Positions 54,134 to 63,169 of a stretch of DNA of 64,000 nucleotides are shown here, one piece after another (the stretch's first letter is position 1; every line of letters starts with the position of its first letter). Position numbers and translations under genes: made by a program. The DNA is from Alphaproteobacteria bacterium (GTDB lineage: Bacteria > Pseudomonadota > Alphaproteobacteria > Thalassobaculales > Thalassobaculaceae). The stretch covers positions 62,001-126,000 of the forward strand of contig JAJEAR010000012.1 of the NCBI GenBank assembly GCA_022822665.1, in the 5' to 3' direction. The notes under the pieces were generated by a model. That model made no database searches, was not told the DNA's origin, and saw only the letters and a list, made by a program, of their open reading frames with translations.

Positions 54134-54712
54134 CGCGCCGGCCCGCCCTGCCACCGATCGGGTACGCCGTTGTCACCATTCGAGCCCGTCACGTGCGTGA
54201 TCAGGTGATCGCTGACGTCCTTGAAGTCGTTTTCCAACTCGCCCCCGCAGCCGACTGTATTCGCGCCACGGCACCCGGTCAAAATACCGGTGTGACTACG
54301 CACCGCGACTGCCGTGCCCCATTTCCGCGCACTACTGGCAAGGAACGCACGCCGCGCCAGCAACAGTCCGCGACGAACAGGCTTGCAAACCAGGTATCCG
54401 GCAGCGGGAGCCGCTCCCCGGCTTCAGCCAAGCGCGCCATGACGGCACCACTCGGTCCGCCGCGCGGCCCTCCCGTCGCAGCTCCGGCGGCGGTGCGGCG
54501 AAGTGGTACTTCTGCCTTGGCAAGGTTCGCCCGCAATTCCCGTTTGTCCGCCACCGCATCGCGTCCGGCCGGTTCGAACTCCCGACAGATGACTGCGTTC
54601 GTGACATGGTGTCCGTACCTGATACTCCGAAGAACGACAGGTTCCTGCACCACCAGCAGGAACACGACCGGAACACATGCGAAGGTCGGGCGTACCGGGG
54701 CGAGGCGTCGGG
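54134..54712. other. 579-base region with an unassigned open frame
   Basis: A minus-strand open frame of 128 codons at 54279-54665 begins MFLLVVQEPVVLRSIRYG and has less of the Arg/Pro bias of shadow frames, but I recognise no family and see no ribosome-binding site. I leave it uncalled. The rest is non-coding. Confidence 0.35.
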
Positions 54713-55378
54713 TCAGGTCACCCGGGTTGCCCCGACCGGCTCGCCGGTCAGGCTGAGGTTGGTGACATGGGCATTGAACGAGATCGAGATCCGCTCCCCC
54801 TCGCCGAAGTAGGGATTGACCTGGTGGTAGAGCCAGCTCGGGAACAGGATCAGCCGCCCGTCGAGCGGCTGCACGCTCACACCCCGGCCGACCGTCTCTC
54901 CGGGAAGTGCGGACATCTCCGCATGGGTGCGCGGGTCGAGGAACTGGAAGACGCCGCTCTCCGGCGTCTCCGGGCCGGGCGGTGTTCCGGCAGCCACGTA
55001 GTAGACGGCCGAGACCTGGCAGCCGGGATGGGTGTGCTGCTTGTTATAGGCGCCGTAGCGCGACAGGTTGGCCCAGCCGCGCAGGGAGAAGTCGAAGGTG
55101 CACGCTCCTCCGACCATCAGCGGCACCACCCCACGCACCGCGGCGTCGGCAATGGTCCTGAGCGCACCAATCGCCCGGTGATCCCACTCGAACAGGTCAT
55201 CGCGGGAATGCCAGCCGCCGATGTTGCTGCGCCGCACGCCGCTGTCGGTGCGCTCGTGCTCGAGCACCAGTTCGCGAAGGTCGGCATTCATCCGTTCGGA
55301 GTCGTCCACGTGAAACACGTAGAACCTGGTCTCGAACGCGGTGACCATATCGCGGCGCGAATCAAACCTGAGTTCCAT
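54713..55378 (-). CDS. TIGR02466-type 2OG-Fe(II) oxygenase
   Basis: A 221-residue protein of the TIGR02466 family of putative 2-oxoglutarate/iron oxygenases. The metal triad is expected in the YNKQHTHPGCQVSAVYYV strand (His-x-His form) with the distal histidine in FPSWLYHQVNPY, followed by the RISISFN strand with the 2OG arginine. Members are often found near glycosylation or cell-surface genes; substrates are unknown. It is divergent from the glycosyltransferase pair. Confidence 0.85.
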   Translation of the reverse strand: MELRFDSRRDMVTAFETRFYVFHVDDSERMNADLRELVLEHERTDSGVRRSNIGGWHSRDDLFEWDHRAIGALRTIADAAVRGVVPLMVGGACTFDFSLRGWANLSRYGAYNKQHTHPGCQVSAVYYVAAGTPPGPETPESGVFQFLDPRTHAEMSALPGETVGRGVSVQPLDGRLILFPSWLYHQVNPYFGEGERISISFNAHVTNLSLTGEPVGATRVT

Positions 55379-55480
55379 TCCAGCACTCCCGAGCCCGGCC
55401 GCTCCATCATTGTCCGTTCCGCCACGTCTGGCCTACCATGGCGGCGTATCCCGTAACCGGCAGCCACTCATACTGCGTTC

Positions 55481-56206
55481 ATGGCCGCGTCGTCATCACC
55501 TCCTGCAGCACCGGGCACCGGCCGGGTGCGGGTGTCGGTCATCATCCCGACGCTGAACGCGGTCCACAGCCTGCCGGCAACCGTCGCGGCACTCGAAACA
55601 GGCCGCGGCATCGACGCCGAACTCGTGGTGGTCGACGGCGGGTCCACCGACGGGACGGTCGAAATGGCTCGCACGCTCGGCGCACACCTGGTGCACGCGA
55701 AGCGCGGACGCGGGTCGCAACTCCGCGCCGGAGCGTTCCGCGCCGATGGACCGTGGCTGCTGTTCCTGCACGCCGACACCACTCTCGGTGCCGGGTGGCC
55801 ACGCGATGTTGCAGGCCTCGCCGGCACGCCGCAGCGCGTTGGCTGGTTCCGTTTCGCGCTCGACGACGACAGCGCCCGGGCCCGGTGCCTCGAGCGACTG
55901 GTGCACTGGCGCTCAAGGTGGCTCGGACTGCCTTACGGTGACCAGGGGCTGCTGATCCACCGCGACCTGTATAACCGGCTCGGCGGCTTTCCCGACATTC
56001 CGCTGATGGAGGACGTGGCACTGGTTCGCCGCATCGGCCGGGCCCGGCTGGTCGCGCTGCCGACCCCGGCGGTGACCTCTGCCGCCCGGTACCGCAGGGA
56101 CGGCTATCTCCTGCGCTCGATGCGCAACCTGCTGTGCCTGGCGCTCTACGGGCTCGGCGTGCCGCCGCGCCGGATCGCTCGCCTCTACGGCCGGAGCGGC
56201 GGATGA
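55481..56206 (+). CDS. TIGR04283 glycosyltransferase (arsenosugar type)
   Basis: A 241-residue GT-A glycosyltransferase of the TIGR04283 group. VSVIIPTLNA opens the Rossmann-like fold, DGGSTDGT is the nucleotide-sugar region, LFLHADT supplies the DXD-like metal site and GDQGLLIHRD the acceptor-side motif. Family members are annotated in arsenosugar-type clusters with TIGR04282. A four-base ATGA overlap joins it to that gene here. No arsenic methylase, ars genes or radical SAM partner are in the window, so the sugar acceptor may differ. Confidence 0.9.
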   Translation: MAASSSPPAAPGTGRVRVSVIIPTLNAVHSLPATVAALETGRGIDAELVVVDGGSTDGTVEMARTLGAHLVHAKRGRGSQLRAGAFRADGPWLLFLHADTTLGAGWPRDVAGLAGTPQRVGWFRFALDDDSARARCLERLVHWRSRWLGLPYGDQGLLIHRDLYNRLGGFPDIPLMEDVALVRRIGRARLVALPTPAVTSAARYRRDGYLLRSMRNLLCLALYGLGVPPRRIARLYGRSGG

Positions 56207-56823
56207 GACACCTCGTGGTCTTCGCGCGCCACCCGCGCATGGGCAGCGTCAAGTCCCGGCTTGCCAGCGATATCGGCACCGTGGCCGCCACGTTGTGGTA
56301 CCGGCGCACCGTGTCGGCACTGCTTCACCGTCTCGGCCCGCCGAACCCCTGGCGCTGCCACCTGTTCCTGACCGGGAACCGGCCGTGGCGACATCCACCC
56401 TGGCCGCGCGGGTGGGCCCTGCGCGAGCAGGAACACGGCCTGCTCGGCGAACGCATGCGTCACGCGCTCGCGGTGCCGCGACCGGGACCGGTCGTGCTGG
56501 TCGGAAGCGACATCCCCGGGATCCGGTCCGGGCACATCAGGGAGGCGTTCCGCGCACTCGGGCGCGCCGACCTGGTGTTCGGCCCGGCAAGCGACGGAGG
56601 ATACTGGCTGGTCGGGGTGAGCGCGCGTGCCGCACCGCCCGGTTTCGCAAACGTCCGCTGGTCGACGGAACATGCGCTCGCCGACACGCTGGTATCACTC
56701 GGCCGCAACCGGCGCGTGGTGCTGCTCGAAAGGCTTCGCGACGTCGACGACGCCTGCGACCTGCGTGCCCTGCGGGTCAGGACCCGCGGCCGTGGTGCTC
56801 GTGCTCGCGCAGCCGGGGCATGA
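56203..56823 (+). CDS. TIGR04282 glycosyltransferase/nucleotidyltransferase-like protein
   Basis: A 206-residue GT-A-fold protein of the TIGR04282 group. Its opening [17 protein letters not shown] is the nucleotide-binding signature, and [10 protein letters not shown] and [13 protein letters not shown] are the downstream motifs. It overlaps the TIGR04283 gene by four bases, so they are co-translated. The 3' end overlaps moaB on the opposite strand by 47 bases. The [12 protein letters not shown] tail looks like non-family sequence, so the true stop may have been moved. Confidence 0.88.
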   Translation: MRHLVVFARHPRMGSVKSRLASDIGTVAATLWYRRTVSALLHRLGPPNPWRCHLFLTGNRPWRHPPWPRGWALREQEHGLLGERMRHALAVPRPGPVVLVGSDIPGIRSGHIREAFRALGRADLVFGPASDGGYWLVGVSARAAPPGFANVRWSTEHALADTLVSLGRNRRVVLLERLRDVDDACDLRALRVRTRGRGARARAAGA

Positions 56824-57328
56824 TCTCGACGAAGTTGCAGGGCCGGAACCGGATATCGAGCTGGTTGCGCAGGATGCCGTCCCAGCCGTCACGGCACGCG
56901 CCGGTCGAACCGGGAAGTGCAAACAGGTAGGTGCCGCCGGCAACTCCGGCGATCGCACGTGACTGGATGGTCGAGGTTCCGATCTTCTCGTAGCTGATCC
57001 AGCGAAACACCTCGCCAAACCCCTCGATTTCCTTCTCGAACACGGCCTTGAACGCCTCGGGCGTGACGTCGCGGCCGGTCACCCCGGTTCCGCCGGTCGA
57101 GATCACGGCGTCGATTCCGGGATCGGCGATCCACAACCGCAGCCGCGCAACGATCGCGTCGACCTCGTCGGGCACGATGGCCCGGTCCGCCAGCCGGTGG
57201 CCGTCACCCTCAAGCCGCTCGACCAGGGTGCCGCCCGACCGGTCGGTCTCGAGGGTTCGCGTGTCCGAGACGGTCAGAACCGCGATGTTGACCGGAACGA
57301 ATTCCCGCGAGGCGTCAATTCCCGGCAT
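56777..57328 (-). CDS. moaB: Molybdenum cofactor biosynthesis protein B
   Basis: A 183-residue MoaB/MogA-type protein that adenylates molybdopterin for molybdenum insertion. Motifs [24 protein letters not shown] and [13 protein letters not shown] cover the molybdopterin site, and IVPDEVDAI is typical of MoaB. The ATG at 57328 overlaps the transglycosylase stop by 14 bases. No other moa or moe genes are in the window. Confidence 0.92.
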   Translation of the reverse strand: MPGIDASREFVPVNIAVLTVSDTRTLETDRSGGTLVERLEGDGHRLADRAIVPDEVDAIVARLRLWIADPGIDAVISTGGTGVTGRDVTPEAFKAVFEKEIEGFGEVFRWISYEKIGTSTIQSRAIAGVAGGTYLFALPGSTGACRDGWDGILRNQLDIRFRPCNFVEIMPRLREHEHHGRGS

Positions 57329-59168
57329 GGGCCACTTCCCTGACCGGCCGGTTCCCGACCGGGCGATACTGCGGCCAGTGACCGGCCGCAAGCCCGTCGA
57401 GCGCCGGCGTGGGTTCGCCGCGCTTGAGGCGATACATCCACAGGTTGTGCAGCACGTCCTCGACATACTGTCTCGTATCGCGCAGCGGCACTGACTCGAT
57501 GAACAGCAGCGGATCGTCCCGGTACTCGACCTCGCGCTTCCACTTGCGCAGGTTGCCAGGGCCGGCGTTGTACGCGGTCAGCAACTGGAAGAGGTTGTCG
57601 TTCGCCGTGTGCTGGTCGAGCAGGTACCGGATGTAGCGGATCGCGATCTCGATGTTGAGTTCGGGATCGTACAGCGCCGAGGCCTTGACCCGGTCACCCG
57701 GCGCCGGTCCCCGCAACCGGTTGATGTAGGACGCCGTGCGCGGCATCAGCTGCATCAGCCCCCTGGCACCGCGCGGACTGCGCGCGCGCGGATCGAACCT
57801 GCTTTCAAGCCGCATGATTGCCTGTACCAGCGACCGGTCGATGCCTGTCCCCTGCGGCAGCGCCCACGGGGTATCGGGGAACAGGGCCGCGAAGTACCAG
57901 CGATCGCCCGTGGCGTGCAGGTGATGCGCGAGTTCCATCGCGAGGCGGGCCATCCCGTGCCGGGCCGCGATGGTCATGGCCGCACGCTTCAGCGGCATCG
58001 ATACCGCGTGAACCACGCGGCGGAACTCGGCTTCGGCCATCGCGTGGTCGCCGACCCTGAGCAGCGCCAGCCCCCGGCGTGCGCCGGGCATCGCGTACAG
58101 CTGTTCCAGCAGGACCGGGGTGACCGGCGGCAACCGCCAGTCGAAGGTTTCATTAACCCCGAGCACGCGGCGCGCCAGCAGCCCGTGGAAGGTCTCCGGC
58201 GCCTGCGCCGCCTCCCGGAACCACCGCTCGGCTTCCCGGGGCTTCTTGAGCGCGAGTGCGGCGCGCGCGGCCCAGAATGCGCCGGCGGCCCGTTCGGACG
58301 GGGGAGCGTATTCGCTCACGGCAAGCCTGGGGAACAGTTCCGCCGCCTCGTCGGCCCGACCGAGGCGCCAGGCGGCAAGTCCCCCGGCCCAGGCTGCAAC
58401 GGGAATGCTCCGGGCCGCCTGCCGGATGCTCCGCCGGGCAAGCTCGAGCGCCTTCTCGTCCTTGCCGAAGACGTAGTAGCCGTGCGCGATCCGCGCCCGT
58501 GCGAGCGCGAACTCCGTCGGATCGAGCACCTCCCGTGCCCGGTCGGTCGCGAGGATCCGGTAGGCGCCGGTGGGCCAGCCGCTGCGGATGCGGCTGTCCA
58601 TCCTCGCCTTCAGCTGCCGTGCCTCGCGGCGCAGCGCGCCCGAACGTGTCCGGGGCGAGCGGTAGCGCGGAATCGCCGTGCCGTCGTGACCGGATCCGGA
58701 CCAGGCGCGGGAACTGGGCCTGGGCGGCGATTTCCAGTCCGGTGGCTGGCGCCTGAGCGCCAGGCGGTAGATCCGCCTCGCCTGCGGGTGATCGGCAAAC
58801 GACCGCATCCAGAACAGCAGGTCACGGTAGCTCGAGCGGTACTTCGTCGGGTGAAGGAATTTCTGGGCCCGCACGTGGCCGAGCAGCACGTCATCGGACA
58901 GTCGTGCGACCAGCCCGTCTGCCCGTTTCCATTCGCCCCGTTCCTGCACCTCCCTGATCCTCCGGTACAGGGCCACGTCCTTCTCGTCGAGGAACCCGGT
59001 GAGCTGCTCGAGCGAGGCGGAAAGGTCCGGGACCCCGCCCGACACTTCCGGCTGTCCGGCCGAAGGCACCGCGCGCGCCGCGGACGCGAGCGCGAAAACA
59101 AGGCACAGGACGGCTGCGACAGCGGCCATGCCGCCTGTCCCCGGTCGTGCGAAGTTTCGTGCCGCCAC
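57315..59168 (-). CDS. Soluble lytic murein transglycosylase
   Basis: A 617-residue exported transglycosylase of the Slt type. A signal peptide lies at about 13-36 ([20 protein letters not shown]), followed by a long alpha-superhelical U-domain of TPR-like repeats (about 40-430) and a C-terminal lysozyme-like catalytic domain. The catalytic glutamate is in MRLESRFDP near residue 454, and GLMQLMP and AYNAGPG are further conserved motifs. It cleaves MurNAc-GlcNAc bonds to 1,6-anhydro ends. The GTG at 59168 follows GGGAGCAGGAC, so a further upstream GTG is not used. Confidence 0.92.
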   Translation of the reverse strand: MAARNFARPGTGGMAAVAAVLCLVFALASAARAVPSAGQPEVSGGVPDLSASLEQLTGFLDEKDVALYRRIREVQERGEWKRADGLVARLSDDVLLGHVRAQKFLHPTKYRSSYRDLLFWMRSFADHPQARRIYRLALRRQPPDWKSPPRPSSRAWSGSGHDGTAIPRYRSPRTRSGALRREARQLKARMDSRIRSGWPTGAYRILATDRAREVLDPTEFALARARIAHGYYVFGKDEKALELARRSIRQAARSIPVAAWAGGLAAWRLGRADEAAELFPRLAVSEYAPPSERAAGAFWAARAALALKKPREAERWFREAAQAPETFHGLLARRVLGVNETFDWRLPPVTPVLLEQLYAMPGARRGLALLRVGDHAMAEAEFRRVVHAVSMPLKRAAMTIAARHGMARLAMELAHHLHATGDRWYFAALFPDTPWALPQGTGIDRSLVQAIMRLESRFDPRARSPRGARGLMQLMPRTASYINRLRGPAPGDRVKASALYDPELNIEIAIRYIRYLLDQHTANDNLFQLLTAYNAGPGNLRKWKREVEYRDDPLLFIESVPLRDTRQYVEDVLHNLWMYRLKRGEPTPALDGLAAGHWPQYRPVGNRPVREVAHAGN

Positions 59169-59300
59169 GTCCTGCTCCCGCCGGCTCGGATCCGTGCCCG
59201 AAAGCACTCGTTCCTGCCGGTCCTCAGCCGCAATCCCTACTGTGGCGTCCTGGTCTGCGCAACGCGGTTGTCGCGCTTCGGACCGCCATGCCCCGTCCCG

Positions 59301-60104
59301 TCATCCCGGGATATCCGCCAGGGTCGGCATGCGGTAGCGGTCCCCGGGGTCGTCCCAGCCCTTCCAGACCGGTGCGCGTTTCTCCGCGAATGCCGCGCGT
59401 GATTCCATGCGGTCGGACAACGCGCCATGCTGGTGCAGCGCCTCGGCGAGCTCCTGCTGGCGGGCCGTCAGGCCCGGGCGGACCTGGCGCATCATGTGGA
59501 CCGTGTTGACCCGCGCGGCTGGAGGCAGCGTCAGCAGGTGGCGCGCCATCTCGAGCGCGGTGGGCATCAGCTCGTCGGGTTCCACCAGCCGGTTCAGGAA
59601 CCCGAGCTCGTAGAACCGCTGCGCGGTGAAACGATAGCCGAGAGCCATTTCCATCGCCACCGGATAGGGCATGTTGGCAATGGCTCCGTGGTCACAGCCG
59701 CCGAGAAGCCAGCGCTTGACCTCGGAGACCTCGAACACCGCGTTGGTCGACGCAACCCTGAGATCGGTGCGCTCGACCAGCATGAAGCCGCCGCCCATCG
59801 CGAAACCGTTGACGGCCGCGATCACCGGTTTTTCCAGTTCCAGCGACATGAACGGGTCGTGCTGCTCGATCTCGCCTCCACCCGGTTCGCCGTCGGCGAG
59901 CGATTCCTTCATGTCCTCGCCGGCACAGAACCCGCGGCCGGTTCCGGTCAGGATGCCCACTTCGAATTCGGCGTTGGTCCGGAAGTCGGTCCAGATTCGC
60001 GCCATTTCCTGGCGGAGCTCTCGGTTCATGGCATTGAGGCGTTCGGGCCGGTTCAACCTGACCACCAGCACCTGGCCGTGCTGTTCGGTTTCGACAACTG
60101 CCAT
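59301..60104 (-). CDS. Enoyl-CoA hydratase/isomerase family protein
   Basis: A 267-residue crotonase-fold protein. Oxyanion-hole segments are GRGFCAGEDM near 58-67 and NGFAMGGGFML near 100-110. The usual catalytic glutamates are not obvious at their standard sites (the second helix reads MLVERTDLRVAS), so isomerase, hydrolase or lyase chemistry is possible. GGAGG precedes the ATG. It is the last gene of a five-gene operon and follows a CoA transferase, which supports a CoA-linked substrate. Confidence 0.9.
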   Translation of the reverse strand: MAVVETEQHGQVLVVRLNRPERLNAMNRELRQEMARIWTDFRTNAEFEVGILTGTGRGFCAGEDMKESLADGEPGGGEIEQHDPFMSLELEKPVIAAVNGFAMGGGFMLVERTDLRVASTNAVFEVSEVKRWLLGGCDHGAIANMPYPVAMEMALGYRFTAQRFYELGFLNRLVEPDELMPTALEMARHLLTLPPAARVNTVHMMRQVRPGLTARQQELAEALHQHGALSDRMESRAAFAEKRAPVWKGWDDPGDRYRMPTLADIPG

Positions 60105-60144
60105 CTGTTCCTCCGGGTTTGCGAATGTCGGGCGGGAAGCCGGT

Positions 60145-61392
60145 TCAGGCCCCGGTGGCGCCGCCGGGCCCCGGGTCGCTGACGAGAACGCCGGAGGCCT
60201 GGAGTGCCGTGATCGCGTCGGCATCCATGCCCAGCAGGTCCGACAGGATTTCCTCGTTATGCTCGCCGAGCCTGGGCGCGCGCACCGACGCGTCGGGCCG
60301 CCACGCGGAGAACCGCGCCGGGATCGCCGGGACGGGAAAGGTGCCGATGTCGGGATCATCGACCTCGCGGATGGTGCCGCGCTCGCGCATGTGCGGATGG
60401 GCGATCACCTCGTCGAGTTCGAGCACCGGGGCGCTGGGAACCCGTTCGGCCGCGAGCGCCGCCAGTACCGCGTCACGGTCGCCGAGCCCGGCCATCCAGT
60501 CTTCGATGATCGCCTTCAGTTCCTCCCGGTTGGCACGCCGATCACGCGGTGTCCTGAACCGGGGATCGTTCGCAAGTTCCGGCCGGCCCATTGCAGCCAG
60601 GATGCGCGGCCACTGGTACGGCAACACCATGATGGAGACGAACCTGCCGTCGGCGGTCCGGAACACCCCGGTCGGGCCCCCGTTCGGGTGCTGGGAGCCC
60701 GATCTCGGGAACTTCGCCCCGGCCCCGCGCAGGCCGACCCGGGGGATCAGGTCCTCGTGCATGTGCACGTAGGTATCGATCAGGGAGCAATCGATGTACT
60801 GTCCCTCGCCGGTCTTCGCCGCATGCAGCAGTGCGAACCCCACCGCCATGGCGGCAGCAAGACCGGTGGCGCTGTCACCGATGGCAACCGGAACCATCGC
60901 CGGGCTGCGGTCCGCCTCGCCGATCGAGGCGGTGATCCCGGCATAGGCCGATCCCATGTAGTCGAAACCCGGCTGGTCGGCGAGCGGGCCGGTCTGGCCC
61001 GCCATGGAGATCGAGCACATCACGATGCGCGGGTTCAGGTCCCTGACCGCCTCGTATCCGAGCCCCATGCGGGCCAGCACCCCCGGGGCGAAGTTCTCGA
61101 CCACGACGTCGGACCGGCGCACCAGGTCGCGCAGGATCGCCTGGCCCCGCGGGTCCTTCAGATCGAGTGCCAGACTGCGCTTGCCGAGGTTGTGCTGGAC
61201 GAAATAGGTGCTCTGGGTACTCCGCTCATACCCCGGCCGGCGCGACCTCAGACCGGACCGCCGTCCGTGGTCACCGGCGGGCGCGAGTTCGACCTTGATC
61301 ACGTCCGCACCGAGTTCCGCCATGATCTTCGTCGCGGTCGGACCGGCCACGAACTGGGTGAGGTCGAGCACGCGGAAGTCTGTGAGCATCAT
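60145..61392 (-). CDS. CaiB/BaiF-type CoA transferase
   Basis: A 415-residue family III CoA transferase. The N-terminal DLTQFVAGPTATKIMAELGADVIKVE is the family opening, PGFDYMG is conserved and the catalytic aspartate is expected in GQYIDCSLIDT. It moves CoA between acyl acceptors without ATP. It overlaps none of its neighbours but is 40 bases from the enoyl-CoA hydratase and 32 from the isomerase-like gene, all on one strand. The substrate is unknown. Confidence 0.92.
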   Translation of the reverse strand: MMLTDFRVLDLTQFVAGPTATKIMAELGADVIKVELAPAGDHGRRSGLRSRRPGYERSTQSTYFVQHNLGKRSLALDLKDPRGQAILRDLVRRSDVVVENFAPGVLARMGLGYEAVRDLNPRIVMCSISMAGQTGPLADQPGFDYMGSAYAGITASIGEADRSPAMVPVAIGDSATGLAAAMAVGFALLHAAKTGEGQYIDCSLIDTYVHMHEDLIPRVGLRGAGAKFPRSGSQHPNGGPTGVFRTADGRFVSIMVLPYQWPRILAAMGRPELANDPRFRTPRDRRANREELKAIIEDWMAGLGDRDAVLAALAAERVPSAPVLELDEVIAHPHMRERGTIREVDDPDIGTFPVPAIPARFSAWRPDASVRAPRLGEHNEEILSDLLGMDADAITALQASGVLVSDPGPGGATGA

Positions 61393-61424
61393 GAGCGCGT
61401 TCCCTGCCGTCCCTGCCGGCGGGA

Positions 61425-62024
61425 TCAGGCCCGGGCCAGCCCGGCTTCAGCGAGCCGTTCCTCGAGCAGCCAGAGCCGGTCATGGCCCCAGAACTGCTCG
61501 CCGTCGAAGACGAACAGCGGCACGCCGAAAATGTTGTCGGTGACCGCTTCTTCCTGGATCGCCTCGTACTGCTCCATACCCTCGCCTTCGAGGAAGGTCA
61601 GGTACTCGTCACCGGACAGGCCCATGCCGTCCAGCACGCCGGCGATGGCATCCGGCTCGTCGGCCGCGAGTTCGCGCCTGAAGAATGCCCCGAACACCAG
61701 TCCGCCGTATTCCCGAAACCGGCCCTGCCTGTCGGCGAACAACCCTCCGACCAGGGCCGGGGTGGTGTCGAACACCTTCAGCGGACCCCGCAGCATCAGG
61801 CCTCCGCGCCGGTTGGCGTTGCGCCGGGCGTCCATGTAGGAGTAGCGAACCTTCCATTCCGAGTAGACGCTGCGCTGTCCCCGGCCCTTGATCCTGAGCT
61901 GGAACGGCTTCCACGACATGGTGATGTCGAAACGCTCCTCGAGTTCGTACGCCGGTTCGAACGCCAGGAACGCGTAGGGGCTCTTGAAGTCGGTGTACAT
62001 CTTGACTTCGCCGGTCTCGGCCAT
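61425..62024 (-). CDS. 2-hydroxychromene-2-carboxylate isomerase/DsbA-like protein
   Basis: A 199-residue thioredoxin-fold protein of the HCCA isomerase/GST-kappa group. MYTDFKSPYAFLA places the catalytic-type Ser15, and GVPLFVFDGEQFWGHDRL is the C-terminal signature. There is no CxxC, so it is not a disulfide oxidoreductase. HCCA isomerases act in aromatic degradation with glutathione, so a related step with the CoA enzymes is plausible. It lies in the middle of the five-gene operon. Confidence 0.88.
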   Translation of the reverse strand: MAETGEVKMYTDFKSPYAFLAFEPAYELEERFDITMSWKPFQLRIKGRGQRSVYSEWKVRYSYMDARRNANRRGGLMLRGPLKVFDTTPALVGGLFADRQGRFREYGGLVFGAFFRRELAADEPDAIAGVLDGMGLSGDEYLTFLEGEGMEQYEAIQEEAVTDNIFGVPLFVFDGEQFWGHDRLWLLEERLAEAGLARA

Positions 62025-62067
62025 GTCCGTCTGATTCCCTCGGGCGGATGGAACGGGGTCGTGCCGG

Positions 62068-62577
62068 TCAGTCGCCGGCAACCATGTATGCATCCCGGGC
62101 GACGCCGTCCATGTTGCGCCCCTCGATGCGGATGAGGCGGGTCTCCGCCTCGCGGTGCGGAGAATGCAGGTCGCCGATCCGGTAGGCCCTCGCCATCCCG
62201 GGTTCGAGATCGTAGCGGCGGACCGCCTTGACCAGTCCGGGCTCGTCGCCGGACGGCCGGCGGACACATTCCCAGTCGGTCATGGTGGTCCGGCCCGTGG
62301 CCTGGCCGTAGATCGCCCAGTTCGGACCGTGGTCATGCGGAGGACTGCTGCGCGCGCCGGTGTGAACATGCGCAAGGATGCAGAAACCGAGTTCCGGATC
62401 CTCGTAGAGCACCTGGCGCGGCGAGGAGTTGTCCGGTCCGAGATGGGTCTCGACAAACCGATCGTCCTGGCACGCCCGCTCGACGAAGCCGCGTACCTGC
62501 TCGAGGCCGCCGGGTCCATCGTCCTCAAGCAGCGCCGTGCGGCAATCGGCGGCAAACTGTTCCAGCGTGTACGACAT
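62068..62577 (-). CDS. Cysteine dioxygenase-like cupin
   Basis: A 169-residue cupin related to the thiol dioxygenases. The first two metal histidines appear in PPHDHGPNWAIYG and the third in IGDLHSPHREAE. It is shorter than the relative at 24 kb but keeps the HDH core and the overall order. GGAG precedes the ATG. It lies between the ICMT-like and isomerase-like genes. A thiol, thioether or aromatic substrate is possible. Confidence 0.8.
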   Translation of the reverse strand: MSYTLEQFAADCRTALLEDDGPGGLEQVRGFVERACQDDRFVETHLGPDNSSPRQVLYEDPELGFCILAHVHTGARSSPPHDHGPNWAIYGQATGRTTMTDWECVRRPSGDEPGLVKAVRRYDLEPGMARAYRIGDLHSPHREAETRLIRIEGRNMDGVARDAYMVAGD

Positions 62578-62634
62578 GACGGCTATCTCCGCACGAAAAT
62601 GACGGCCCGACACTATCAGCGGACTTCGGGTTGC

Positions 62635-63093
62635 TCAACGCGCCTGCGCATTCCGGTGCGGAATCCAGCGCGGAACCGTTTCGCACCAGGCCTCGAAGGC
62701 AGCGCCCGAACGTGCAGCGCCGGCGGGCTCGGCGGCAAACCGGAGCAGGCAGTCCGCGACCACGAACAGCACCACGCCATAGGCAATGATCGGCGGCCAG
62801 TCGTAGAGCAGGTACTGCGAGAAGATGGCGACAAGCGCACCCAGCCAGACCGGGTTGCGGACCCGCCGGTACAGGCCCGTCGGCTCGCGCCCGTTGCGTG
62901 GCGGACGGGAGAACAGGCCGAAACCCATCACCACCACCCCGGCGGCGAAGGGAACGAGCCCTGCCATCCTGATCCAGGAGTCCGTCATCGAGCCCAGGAA
63001 GTCGAACCGGGCCCCGACCAGGAACACCGGCACCAGAAACACCAGCACGATGCCGCAGGCGAAGGTGAGAAGGATGTTCCCGAACACCGGCAT
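62635..63093 (-). CDS. Isoprenylcysteine carboxyl methyltransferase-like membrane protein
   Basis: A 152-residue membrane protein of the ICMT/PEMT-like family, which uses AdoMet to methylate lipids or membrane proteins. Four hydrophobic segments are visible. GLYRRVRNPVWLGAL is the conserved cytosolic loop and VPRWIPHR the C-terminal one, with the Glu preceding it (FEAW). It opens the five-gene operon, divergent from the IlvD-type gene with 76 bases between starts. Bacterial members have unknown targets. Confidence 0.88.
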   Translation of the reverse strand: MPVFGNILLTFACGIVLVFLVPVFLVGARFDFLGSMTDSWIRMAGLVPFAAGVVVMGFGLFSRPPRNGREPTGLYRRVRNPVWLGALVAIFSQYLLYDWPPIIAYGVVLFVVADCLLRFAAEPAGAARSGAAFEAWCETVPRWIPHRNAQAR

Positions 63094-63169
63094 CAGGATA
63101 TGCTCCGGCCCGCCGAACTGCGTATCGGCGCGGGAGCATAGCGGCTACCTCGAGGGAGATCAAAACGTC

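Noticed and set aside
54560..54600. A GGTTCGAACTCC element resembling a tRNA T-loop.
   Set aside because: The base after the loop does not pair as in a T-arm and there are no acceptor, D or anticodon arms around it.
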